A stretch of 64,000 nt of DNA from Spongiactinospora rosea (GTDB taxonomy: Bacteria > Actinomycetota > Actinomycetes > Streptosporangiales > Streptosporangiaceae), in NCBI RefSeq assembly GCF_003315795.1, contig NZ_QMEY01000033.1, positions 1 through 64,000 on the forward strand, read 5' to 3'. A program made the position numbers and the translations under genes. This document shows, piece after piece, positions 1-8,039 of the stretch (positions within the stretch are counted from its first letter, which is position 1; every line of letters starts with the position of its first letter). The notes beneath the pieces are model-generated. The model made no database searches. It was not told where the DNA came from and saw only the letters and a list, made by a program, of their open reading frames with translations.

Positions 1-353
1 TGGGCTGTTCGCCCATTAAAGCGGTACGCGAGCTGGGTTTAGAACGTCGCGAGACAGTTCGGTCCCTATCCGCTGCGCGCGTAGGAGACTTGAAGGGGGC
101 TGTCCCTAGTACGAGAGGACCGGGACGGACGAACCTCTGGTGTGCCAGTTGTATCGCCAGGTGCATGGCTGGTTGGCTACGTTCGGGAAGGATAACCGCT
201 GAAGGCATCTAAGCGGGAAGCTTGCCTTGAGATGAGGTCTCCCTCCCACGAAGGTGGGGTAAGGCTCCCGGTGGATGACCGGGTTGATAGGCTGGTGGTG
301 GAAGCGTTGTGAGGCGTGGAGCTGACTGGTACTAATAGGCCGAGGACTTGACC
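1..353 (+). rRNA. 23S rRNA, 3' end (5' part outside window)
   Basis: The window opens inside the last domain of 23S rRNA. The sarcin-ricin loop is recognisable near 108-122 (agtacgagagg), followed by the conserved stretch ending in tggtactaataggccgagg near 330-347. The mature 3' end is placed near 353 by analogy with other 23S genes; the exact base cannot be read from sequence alone. A 5S gene follows at the usual distance, so this is the distal end of an rrn operon transcribed on the plus strand. Confidence 0.96.
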
Positions 354-474
354 ACAACAAACACGTCTGTGCTGTGTGTGGTGCTCGCGTTCACTGTGTG
401 ATTCTGAGACTGCAACCAGGCTGCGGTCTGCCTCTTTTGGGGGGTGGGTCTGCGCCGGTTGGTGGTTTCAATGT

Positions 475-593
475 GTTGCGGTGGTTATGGCGGTGGGGAG
501 ACACCCGGTTACATTCCGAACCCGGAAGTTAAGCCTGCCTGCGCTGATGGTACTGCACTGGGGACGGTGTGGGAGAGTAGGTCGCTGCCGCAC
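475..593 (+). rRNA. 5S rRNA
   Basis: A roughly 119-nt segment has the actinobacterial 5S signature: cccggttacattccgaaccc followed by ggaagttaagcc, and gatggtactgca followed by gtgggagagtagg. The 5' ttgcgg and 3' ccgcac ends can pair as the terminal helix. It lies about 120 nt after the 23S end and is followed by a strong terminator, which makes it the last gene of the rrn operon. End positions are good to a few bases. Confidence 0.96.
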
Positions 594-608
594 AAATATT
601 GAATATGG

Positions 609-673
609 GGAGGCCCTTGTCGCCCGGCACGGAGTTGAGGTTCCGTGCCGGGCGATGAGGGCCTCCCTTTTTT
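609..673 (+). terminator. rrn operon intrinsic terminator
   Basis: A long inverted repeat pairs ggaggccc (609-616) with gggcctcc (659-666); an inner near-perfect stem is built from cgcccggcacgga and its complement. A run of seven T follows at 668-674. It sits just after 5S, as expected for an rRNA operon terminator. Confidence 0.93.
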
Positions 674-847
674 ATGCCCTACTACCCTCACCCCCACCAC
701 CGTCTACACTGGACCCAACGACCTACGGAAGGACGAGCATGGTGGGGCGGCGAGCTAGTCGCGCCGAGCTGGGACACTCCGAGGACCACGTCCTCGCCTG
801 ATCCCCTCGGCCGGCTCGGCGTGTGCTGCCCGCCCATCGATCCTTTC

Positions 848-894
848 GGACGAACGTCACCGGTCAGGTGGCGAGGAGATTCCGGTGTTCGTCC
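848..894 (+). promoter_or_regulatory. Leader hairpin upstream of the alaS-like gene
   Basis: An 8-bp arm (ggacgaac, 848-855) pairs perfectly with 887-894, and a second 5-bp arm (859-863) with 882-886, separated by a 3-nt bulge; the apical loop is about 18 nt. The structure ends 25 nt before the start codon at 920. It could be a leader control element or an attenuator for the synthetase paralogue. No T-box consensus was found, so no mechanism is assigned. Confidence 0.45.
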
Positions 895-919
895 GGCTCC
901 ACCCATGTGAGGCCGTTCC

Positions 920-3618
920 ATGCGTTCCCCGCAGATCCGGGACACTTTCCTGGACTACTTCACCGCGCGCGGACATCAGCGTGTGCCCTCCAGCTCGCTG
1001 ATCCCTTCCGAACCCACCCTGCTCCTCACCAACGCCGGAATGAACCAGTTTCAGCCCTACTACCTCGGTACGGCGCAGCCGGAGTACAGCAGGGCGACGT
1101 CGGTGCAGAAGTGCGTGCGTACCAGCGACATCGAGAACGTCGGCCGGACCACCCGCCATGCCACCTTCTTCGAGATGCTGGGCAACTTCGCGTTCGGCGA
1201 CTACTTCAAGACCGAGGCGATCGACTTCGCCCACGACCTGTTCGTCAACGGCTATGGTCTCGACCCGGCCCGGCTGTGGGTGACCGTGTACCTCGATGAC
1301 GACGAGGCCGCGCTGCACTGGCGGTCGCGCGGTGTCCCGGCCGAGCGGATTCAGCGGCTCGGCATGAAGGACAACTATTGGTCGATGGGCGTGCCCGGCC
1401 CGGCGGGGCCGTCGTCCGAGCTGTGCTACGACCGGGGCCCGGCGTTCGGGCCCGAGGGTGGGCCGGCGGTGAATGACGAGCGGTACATCGAGCTGTGGAA
1501 CCTCGTCTTCATGCACACCGTGCGCGGTGAGACCCGGGGGACCGGCTCGGTGAAGGAGGGCTACGAGATCGTCGGTGAGCTGCCCCGCAGGAACATCGAC
1601 ACCGGTCTCGGCATGGACCGCCTGGCGATGATCCTCCAGGGCGTGGACACGGTGTGCCAGACCGACCTGCTCGCGCCGACGCTGCGCACGGTTGAGGAGC
1701 TGGCGGGCCGTGGCTTCCCCGGCCGGGACGGTTCGCCGCGGGCGCTGTCCTTCCAGGTGGTGGCCGAGCATGCGCGTACGGTCGCGTTCCTGGTGGCGGA
1801 CGGCGTGCTGCCGGGCAACGAGGGGCGCGGCTACGTGCTGCGCAGGCTGATGCGCCGCGTCGTCCGGCACGCGCGGCTCCTCGGCATCGAGGGGCCTGTG
1901 CTGCCCGCGGTGACCGCGAGCGTCGTCGGCAACCTCGGGGAGGTGTGGCCGGAGCTGCCCGCGCAGGCGGAGCTGATCTCCCGGGTGGTGAGCGCGGAGG
2001 AGGAGTCGTCCACGCGTACGCTGCGGTCCGGTTCGCGGCTGCTGGACGCGGCGATCGAGCGTGTTCGCGGCTCGTCGGCGTCCGTGCTGCCGGGGGAGAC
2101 CGCGTTCGAGCTGCACGACACGTTCGGCTTCCCGGTCGAGCTGACCGTGGAGGCGGCGCGGGACGCGGGGCTTTCGGTGGACGAGGACAGGTTCGCCGAA
2201 CTGCTCACCGAGCAGCGGCGGCGGGCGCAGGCGGGGGACAGGGCCAGGACGGCGGAGGCGCTGCGCCGGACCGACCTCTACCGCGATCTGTCCGCGCGGC
2301 ACGGCCGTACCGACTTCGTGGGCTACACCGACCTGACCAGCGAGGGCACGGTGGTCGGGCTGATCGCCGGCGGCGCGGTCGTCCCCGGTGCGGGGGAGGG
2401 GCAGGAGATGGAGCTGGTCCTGGACCGTTCGCCGTTCTACGCGGAGGCGGGCGGCCAGGTCGGTGACACCGGCACGGTCCGTACGTCGGGCGGCGCGGTG
2501 CTCGCGGTCACCGGCACCCGGTACGGACTCGACGGGCTGCACGTGCACACCGCGAAGGTGATCTCGGGCGAGGTTCGCACGGGCGAGGCGGTGGAGGCGT
2601 CCGTGGACGGGCCGCGCCGGGCGGCGATCGCGCGTTCCCATTCGGCGACGCAGTGCTGCACGCGATGCTCCGCCGTATTCTGGGCGACCACGCCCGCCAG
2701 CACGGCTCGCTGGTGGAGGCGGGGCGGTTGCGCTTCGACTTCGCGCACTTCTCCGCGGTCGGGCCCGAGTTGCTGCACCAGGTGGAGGAACTGGTCAACG
2801 AGCGCATCCTGGACGATCCGGAGGTGCGGGTCTGGTACGCGAGCCGGGCTGAGGCAGAGGCGGCGGGCGCGCTCGCGCTGTTCGGCGAGAAGTACGGCGA
2901 GACCGTGCGGATCGTGGACATCGGCGACTTCTCCCGCGAGCTCTGCGGCGGCACCCATATCACCCATGGCTCGCTCGCCGGGCCGGTGAAGATCGTCGGG
3001 GAGTCGTCGATCGGCGCGAACCTGCGCAGGATCGAGGCGCTGACCGGGTACGACGCGCTGCGCAGGCAGAGCGGCGAGCGTCACCTGCTGACCGAGCTGT
3101 CGGCGATCCTGGGCGTGGCCCGGCCGGAGGAGGCGCCCGAGCGGCTGCGGCAGCGGCTGGAGGCGCTGGCGTCCGCGCGCCGCGAACTCGGCCGGTTCCA
3201 CCGGATCGAGGTCGAGCGTACGGCGGCGCGGCTGGCGGAGCGGGCCGTGCGGGTGGACGGCGACGGCCCCGGCGAAGGGTGGCTGGTCGCGGCCCGCGTG
3301 GACGGCGACGTGCCCGCCGACCTGCGGACCCTGGCCGAGGCGGTCCTCGACCGGCGCGAGGGCCGTCCCGCCGTGGTGGTGCTCGCGAGCGGCGACGCGG
3401 ACCGGGCCCGGCTGGTCGCGGCGGTGAGCGCGGACCTGTACGCGGCGGGCGTACGGGCCCGGGACATTCTGCATGAGGCGGGCAGGACCATCGGCGGCGG
3501 CGCGGGAGGCCGCGGCGCGATCGCCAACGCGGGCGGCCCCGACGGCCGGCACCTCGACGGCGCCCTGCGCACCGCGGGTGAGGCCGCGCGCGTCCACCTG
3601 CACAAGTCGATCACCTGA
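920..3618 (+). pseudogene. Alanyl-tRNA synthetase paralogue, frameshifted
   Basis: This would be a class II alanyl-tRNA synthetase, which charges tRNA-Ala in the cytoplasm. The first frame (920 to about 2650) carries the catalytic core, including the TSVQKCVRTSDIENVGRTTR motif near residues 72-91, and runs to ARSHSAT. There the frame shifts: the next codon, expected to be the second His of the zinc motif HxxxH, has only two of its bases (CA at 2651-2652). The homologous protein resumes in another frame from 2653 (LHAMLRRILG) through the second zinc motif CGGTH (near 2944-2958) and a C-Ala domain to the stop at 3618. Restoring one base gives 899 aa, normal for AlaRS. It stands alone after an rrn operon, so it is probably a second copy and the essential alaS should lie elsewhere. 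A real mutation, an assembly error or recoding are all possible. A start at 920 fits the MRSPQIRDTFLDYF-type N-terminus. Confidence 0.85.
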
Positions 3619-3635
3619 CGAGCGGCACAAAGGGG

Positions 3636-3672
3636 AAGGGCGTGAACTCGAGGTTCGGGGCATGCCCTTTTC
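3636..3672 (+). terminator. Terminator copy 1 after alaS-like gene
   Basis: An imperfect hairpin pairs aagggc (3636-3641) with gcccttt (3664-3670), followed by a short T run. It is the first of three homologous hairpins between the convergent genes. Confidence 0.6.
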
Positions 3673-3753
3673 AGGAGTGGCTGGGGCAGCGGGCAGTGAT
3701 ACGCGCCCACCTGCGTAAGTCGATCATCTGACGGGCGGCACAAAACAAAGGGG

Positions 3754-3788
3754 AAGGGCATAAACCCGGGTCCGGGGCATGCCCTTTT
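3754..3788. terminator. Terminator copy 2 between convergent genes
   Basis: aagggcat (3754-3761) pairs with atgccctttt (3779-3788). It is homologous to the hairpins at 3636 and 3868 and can act on either strand because both flanks are A/T tracts. Confidence 0.6.
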
Positions 3789-3867
3789 CGCGAGAGGACG
3801 GGTCACTCGATGGCGCCCCGGGCGCCCGCGTGCGCAAGTCGATCATCTGACGGGCGGCACGAAGCGA

Positions 3868-3903
3868 AAAGGGCATGAACCCGATCCGGGGTTCATGCCC
3901 TTT
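3868..3903. terminator. Bidirectional terminator copy 3 (perfect 15-bp stem)
   Basis: A perfect 15-bp stem (3868-3882 with 3889-3903) with a 6-nt loop is flanked by A-rich and T-rich tracts. It lies 23 bp before the stop codon of the minus-strand gene and is the best candidate for terminating both convergent transcripts. Confidence 0.85.
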
Positions 3904-3925
3904 CAAAGGGGCAAAAGGGGCCGGG

Positions 3926-5401
3926 TCAGCGGGCGGTGATGAAGAGGGCGTCGCCGACGGTGCGCTCGCGGCCGTCGGAGGGGCGGTTGACGACCTTGTG
4001 CTTGACGACCATGGCCGTGGAGCCGCCGCCGTCCAGGTTGATGGCCTGCTTGGCGCCGAGCCAGCGCATCAGCTTGGCCGCCTCCACCATCGACGCGCCC
4101 ACCGCCTCGCCCGGCTTGCGGCCGTCGACGGTGGCCAGGATGAGCCCGCCGGTGCGGCTGATGCCCGCGAGGGTGCGCGGGTGGCGGCGGAGGATCATGT
4201 TGACCGACGCGTGGCCGTCCGCCTTGGCGGTGATCTTGACGGTTCCGTTGCGGACCAGGCCGACCGAGCCCCCGAGGATGTGGGTGTCCGGGGTGAGCGG
4301 CACGGCCTTGCCGGTGCGCTGGTCGATGACCTTGGTGTTGAGGGTGAGCGTCCAGTCGGTCCAGGCGTGCTGGTTGATCCAGTCGGCGGTGGCGCCGCTG
4401 CCGTGCAGTACCCAGGTGCCGCGCGGCACGGTGCCGCCCGCCGCGCGCACCTTGACCACCTTGCCGGTGGCGGCCTCCACGACCGCCTCCGCTCCGCCGT
4501 CGGCGGCCGTCTTCTCCCCGAACTCCTCGGTGTAGACGACCAGTTCGTCTGCCGCCGCCGCGCGGTTGATCCCCTGGACGGCGGACCCGCCGCCTTCCCC
4601 GCCCGAGACCCCGATCTGGGTCTTCAACTCGGTGATGCGCGCGGTGCCGCCCTTGAGGATCAGCGCGCTGCGCCCGGCCACCGCCTCGCTGAGCAGTCTG
4701 CCGCCCACCACGGAGATGCCCATGGGGTCGCCCTGGAGCTGCTTCGGCGTGTGGATGTTGAAGAACCCGCCGTTGACCCCGGCGATCGCGTTCACCTGCT
4801 TGGACATCGACGAGGTGGTCTCGCGCTTGGCCACGCTCTTGCCGACGCTCGCCACGTAGGAGCCGCGGAAGCGGCGGCCGTCCACCATCAGCACCTGCAT
4901 GCTCCACGGGCCGGTGGTCTCGAAGCCGTCGTCGCCCAGGTAGTCGGTCTTGGCGCGGATGTCGTCCTTCTTCAGCTTGGCGACCAGCTTGTCGGCCTTG
5001 GCGCGCTCCTTGAGGGTCCAGCGGCCGATCCGGACGGAGAAGTACTCCCGCTCGGGGTCGTCGGCCACGCCGGGGCGTACGAACCGCGTCACGATCGGCG
5101 TCTCGCCCGCCGCCTGTACCTCGGCGGCCTTGGCGTCGGCGTCGGCCTGGGAGCCGTGGTCGCGGCCGTTGGGCATCAGGACGGTGACCGTCCAGCCCTC
5201 GGTGGCCTTGCCGCTGCCGACCCGGAACAGGTCGATCCCCGGTGCCACGGCGCTGTGCGCGCGGGCCGGTACGCCACGCAGCCCGAGCGGGAACTGGGCC
5301 GTGGGGAAGCCCACGGACGCGGGCGCCGCCGATGCGGCCGGTACGGCGGCGACCACGAGAACGGTGGCGGCCGACAGGCCGACGAGGATACGACGCGTCA
5401 T
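3926..5401 (-). CDS. Secreted phosphodiester glycosidase family protein (NAGPA domain)
   Basis: 491 aa. Residues 1-26 form a signal peptide (RR, hydrophobic core, ASA-A cleavage region), so the protein is exported. Residues about 65-165 resemble a SPOR-like repeat module (GWTVTVLMPNG, then FSVRIGRWTLKERAKADKLVAKLKK). The C-terminal two thirds match the NAGPA/DUF2233 fold: VNGGFFN near residue 215, and the closing QAINLDGGGSTAMVV plus GDALFITA. Family members act on N-acetylglucosamine phosphodiesters or related exopolysaccharide linkages; the actual substrate here is unknown. It stands alone, convergent with the alaS-like gene and sharing its repeated terminator region. Confidence 0.9.
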   Translation of the reverse strand: MTRRILVGLSAATVLVVAAVPAASAAPASVGFPTAQFPLGLRGVPARAHSAVAPGIDLFRVGSGKATEGWTVTVLMPNGRDHGSQADADAKAAEVQAAGETPIVTRFVRPGVADDPEREYFSVRIGRWTLKERAKADKLVAKLKKDDIRAKTDYLGDDGFETTGPWSMQVLMVDGRRFRGSYVASVGKSVAKRETTSSMSKQVNAIAGVNGGFFNIHTPKQLQGDPMGISVVGGRLLSEAVAGRSALILKGGTARITELKTQIGVSGGEGGGSAVQGINRAAAADELVVYTEEFGEKTAADGGAEAVVEAATGKVVKVRAAGGTVPRGTWVLHGSGATADWINQHAWTDWTLTLNTKVIDQRTGKAVPLTPDTHILGGSVGLVRNGTVKITAKADGHASVNMILRRHPRTLAGISRTGGLILATVDGRKPGEAVGASMVEAAKLMRWLGAKQAINLDGGGSTAMVVKHKVVNRPSDGRERTVGDALFITAR

Positions 5402-5544
5402 TATGTTGTCTCCGGCACAGGTTGGGCTGAGGGCGTTGATCGTCGGTCAACCATGGTGCCGATCTTTGACCCGGAACGTCAGCGAAACACGCTAAAAACG
5501 CCGAGAAAGGTATGGCAATTCGCCTACATCCACGGGGTTCCGGG

Positions 5545-7155
5545 TCAGTGCGGCGCCCGCCGGAAGGATTCGAGTGCCAGCAGCGCCACGTGGAGTGACA
5601 GGCAGGAGTCCACGTCGTCGAGGTCGGTGTCGAGGATGCGTTCCAGGCGGCGCAGCCGGTCGTAGAAGGCGGGCCGGGAAAGGTGCGCGCGCTGGGCCGC
5701 GACCGCCTTGTTGCGGCCCGCGTCGAGGTAGACGCGCAGGATGCGGGTGAGGTCGCCGCCGCGCTGGGCGTCGTGGGCGAGCAGCGCGGCCAGCTCGCGT
5801 TCGGCGAAGGTCTGCAGCCGGGCGTCGTCGCGCAGCAGGTGGAGCAGCCCGCGCAGGCGCAGGTCGGTCATGCGGTAGAAGACCCGGCCGTCCGGCCGCC
5901 GTACCGCGACGTCGGCCACCTGCTCGGCCTCCAGGAAGCTGCGCCGGACGTCTTTGATCGACTCGACGGTGGAGCCCGCGGCCAGCACGAAGGCGGGGTT
6001 GAAGGCGATGCGGAGGCGTTCGGCGAGCGCGGTGAGCGCGGCCTCGGCCACGCCGCGCGGCGGCAGCGGGAGCAGGACCGCGACCCTGTCCTCGTCCAGG
6101 GAGCCGACCAGGGCGGGCAGGCGTACGTCGCGGCATGCGCCCGCGGCGGCCTCGGCGAGGTCGCCGAGCTGCGCCTGGCCGTCCAGGGCGGTGCCGCCGG
6201 ACTCGGTGAGCCGCAGCACCACGCTGACCAGCTTGCGGCCGGTGAGCGGCACGCCCACCGCCCGGGCGCGGGCGGCGGCCTCCTCGGGGTCGGCGTAGGC
6301 GTGGGTGAGGATGCCGGTGATGATCGAGCCGTGCGCCTGGCGCTCCAGGCTGCGCTGGTGGCGTTCCAGCAGGCGGCCGAGGGCCAGTGTGGTGGCGGCG
6401 CGCTCGGCGAGCACGATGTCGCGCGGGCCCGGCCGCTCGTCGCAGAACAGGATGAGCCGGCCCCAGTCCTGGCCGCGCGCGCCCACCATGGCCACGAGCC
6501 AGCCGGAGGTGGCGTCGTAGGCGGTGCGCTCGGCGGGGGCCACGGCCCGCGAGCGGGTCTCCCAGGTCGCGAGCAGCGTGCCGGTGTCGCGACCGGCGCT
6601 CTCGCAGGCGAGCACCTGGTGGGCGAGGTTCTCCAGCAGCGCGGGCTTGCCGGAGATCCGCGCGACCTGGCCGAGTACTTCGGCGGGCGACGCGCCCTCC
6701 ACGGAAAGCTCGGTGAACACCTCGTGCAGGTGCTCTGAGGCGCGCAGCTCCTCCAGTTGGATGTCGATGATGCGGGCGTGCACCGACTCGGTGATCTGCA
6801 CGAACGGCGTCTCGCGGGCGAGCGTGACCAGCGGTAGGCCCTGCTCTTCGGCGGCGGCGACCACCAGCGCGGGAAGCTCGCCGATGAACCTGCGGCCCAG
6901 TTCGACGATCAGCCCGGACGCGCCCACCTCGGCCAGCGCGCCCACGTAGTCGATCAGCTTGCGCGGATCGTCGGGCAGCGCCACCCCGGTGGTGAGGACG
7001 AGTTCGCCGCCGCGCAGCAGTTGCGCGATGTCGGTCACCTCGCCCACGTGCACCCAGCGGACCCGGGTGTCCAGCCGATCCGCGCCGGCCACGACTCGGG
7101 GGTTGCCGCGGCGCACCGGTTCCAAGGCCAGGATGTCGGCGATGGTAGGGAGCAC
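5545..7155 (-). CDS. PucR family transcriptional regulator
   Basis: 536 aa, the usual PucR length. The N-terminal PucR domain (residues about 8-125) has the diagnostic VRWVHVGEVTDIAQLLRGGE motif, the centre contains a GGDEF-like/CdaR region, and the C-terminus ends in the PucR helix-turn-helix (RAHLSRPAFYDRLRRLERIL). Such proteins usually control nitrogen-compound catabolism. No catabolic gene is adjacent, so its target is unknown. The GTG at 7155 begins MLPTIADILAL, the usual family start, with no clear ribosome site. It lies downstream of the TetR gene in the same direction (71-bp gap). Confidence 0.92.
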   Translation of the reverse strand: MLPTIADILALEPVRRGNPRVVAGADRLDTRVRWVHVGEVTDIAQLLRGGELVLTTGVALPDDPRKLIDYVGALAEVGASGLIVELGRRFIGELPALVVAAAEEQGLPLVTLARETPFVQITESVHARIIDIQLEELRASEHLHEVFTELSVEGASPAEVLGQVARISGKPALLENLAHQVLACESAGRDTGTLLATWETRSRAVAPAERTAYDATSGWLVAMVGARGQDWGRLILFCDERPGPRDIVLAERAATTLALGRLLERHQRSLERQAHGSIITGILTHAYADPEEAAARARAVGVPLTGRKLVSVVLRLTESGGTALDGQAQLGDLAEAAAGACRDVRLPALVGSLDEDRVAVLLPLPPRGVAEAALTALAERLRIAFNPAFVLAAGSTVESIKDVRRSFLEAEQVADVAVRRPDGRVFYRMTDLRLRGLLHLLRDDARLQTFAERELAALLAHDAQRGGDLTRILRVYLDAGRNKAVAAQRAHLSRPAFYDRLRRLERILDTDLDDVDSCLSLHVALLALESFRRAPH

Positions 7156-7226
7156 GCGCCCGACACTATCTGATCAGGCTGTAAATCCGGATCGTAAAAG
7201 CCTTACACGGTGGGGGAAATCGCGGG

Positions 7227-7967
7227 TCAGGTCACGCGGACGGCGATGCCGTCCAGGAGGCAGTTCAGCCCGAACTCGAACCGCGCCTCCACGGCGCGGG
7301 CCGTGTCCGGCAGGCGCCGCTGTGCCTCGATGACCGCGCGCAGCCGGGGCAGGTCGGCCGTGCCCGCCCGGAGTGCGGGATCGTGCTGCTCGGTCCACTC
7401 CTCGTAGGTGAGGCCGGAGGCGTTGACCGTCTCCCGCCAGGCGGCGTCGGTACCGGAGATGCCGATGACGTAGCCGATCACGGCGGTGACGGTGAAGTCG
7501 ATGTCGGTGTGGCCGAGGCCGGCGTCGCCGAAGATGGTCGCCATCCGATCGGCCATGCGCAGCGCGTTGGGGCCGATGTTGGGGCGGCCCCCGAGCAGGC
7601 GAGCCAGCCAGGGGTGGCGCATCAGAGCGCGGCGCAGGCTGTGTGCGAACACGCTGGTGGCCTCGCGCCAGCCGATCCCGCCGCCTGCCGGGACGGCGAT
7701 CTCGCCGAACACCTCGTCTATCACGAGGTCGAGCAGGTCGGTCTTGTTGGCCACGTACCAGTAGATGGAGGTCGCGCCCATGCCGAGCTTGGCGCCGAGG
7801 CGGCGCATGCTGAGCGCGTCCAGGCCCTCGGTGTCGAGGATCTCGATGGCGGCGCGGACGATCTGGGCCCGGCTCGGCTGGTCGCGTGCCGGCTTGGCGG
7901 TGGCGGGCCGTGCCCGCTCGGCCGCCTCGCGCGCCCAGACCGAGATGTACTGCGGTTTCGCTGTCAC
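7227..7967 (-). CDS. TetR family repressor of the adjacent MFS exporter
   Basis: 246 aa. An N-terminal TetR helix-turn-helix (RAQIVRAAIEILDTEGLDALSMRR ... SIYWYVANKTDLLDLV, residues about 33-80) is followed by a tetracycline-repressor-type C-terminal ligand domain. The GTG at 7967 has a strong SD (aggagg) 7-8 nt upstream. It is divergent from the MFS gene at 8035, and a long palindrome lies between them and overlaps the MFS start. By analogy with TetR/TetA, it probably represses the exporter until a drug binds; the ligand is unknown. Confidence 0.93.
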   Translation of the reverse strand: MTAKPQYISVWAREAAERARPATAKPARDQPSRAQIVRAAIEILDTEGLDALSMRRLGAKLGMGATSIYWYVANKTDLLDLVIDEVFGEIAVPAGGGIGWREATSVFAHSLRRALMRHPWLARLLGGRPNIGPNALRMADRMATIFGDAGLGHTDIDFTVTAVIGYVIGISGTDAAWRETVNASGLTYEEWTEQHDPALRAGTADLPRLRAVIEAQRRLPDTARAVEARFEFGLNCLLDGIAVRVT

Positions 7968-8005
7968 CGGAGCCCTCCTTCTCCGGCGAACATTCTAAAC
8001 CCGCT

Positions 8006-8039
8006 CGCACAGCGTTCGAGAGATATCGTACGCTGTGCG
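8006..8039. promoter_or_regulatory. Probable TetR operator overlapping the MFS start
   Basis: A 34-bp palindrome has perfect 10-bp outer arms CGCACAGCGT (8006-8015) and ACGCTGTGCG (8030-8039); extending to 16-bp half-sites gives 14 matching positions. It lies in the 67-bp tetR-MFS gap and overlaps the GTG at 8035, so bound repressor would block both promoters. The MFS transcript is probably leaderless or very short-leadered. Confidence 0.85.

Larger units (their letters stand above)
3604..3925. repeat. Triplicated convergent terminator region with echoed gene end
   Basis: Three tandem units begin at 3604, 3717 and 3836 (periods 113 and 119 bp). Each starts with the last codons and stop of the alaS-like gene (aagtcgatcayctgacg), continues with a gcggcac...aaagg linker and ends in a hairpin built on aagggcat/atgccctt. 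The first copy is the real gene end; the other two lie beyond the stop. The segment after hairpin 1 (gcagcgggcagtgat) also resembles the 3' end of the convergent gene at 3926 (tcagcgggcggtgat), so each unit seems to derive from the whole convergent junction. Copies are diverged, so this is not a recent assembly artefact. Confidence 0.8.

Noticed and set aside
376-910. Open frames over 5S rRNA and its terminator
   Set aside because: They overlap rRNA and terminator sequence and encode no recognisable protein.
667-919. Possible T-box riboswitch before the alaS-like gene
   Set aside because: A hairpin is present, but the conserved T-box bulge with TGGN in its context and a specifier loop could not be found; the ggtggcg in the loop is not a match for tRNA-Ala.
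2653-3618. Independent downstream gene starting at the GTG 2653
   Set aside because: The translation continues the AlaRS alignment in the middle of the zinc-binding domain; there is no ribosome site, so it is the shifted half of the same gene.
3604-3925. Short regular repeats as a CRISPR array
   Set aside because: The units are about 115 bp, contain gene-end and hairpin sequence, and have no short identical repeats with unique spacers.
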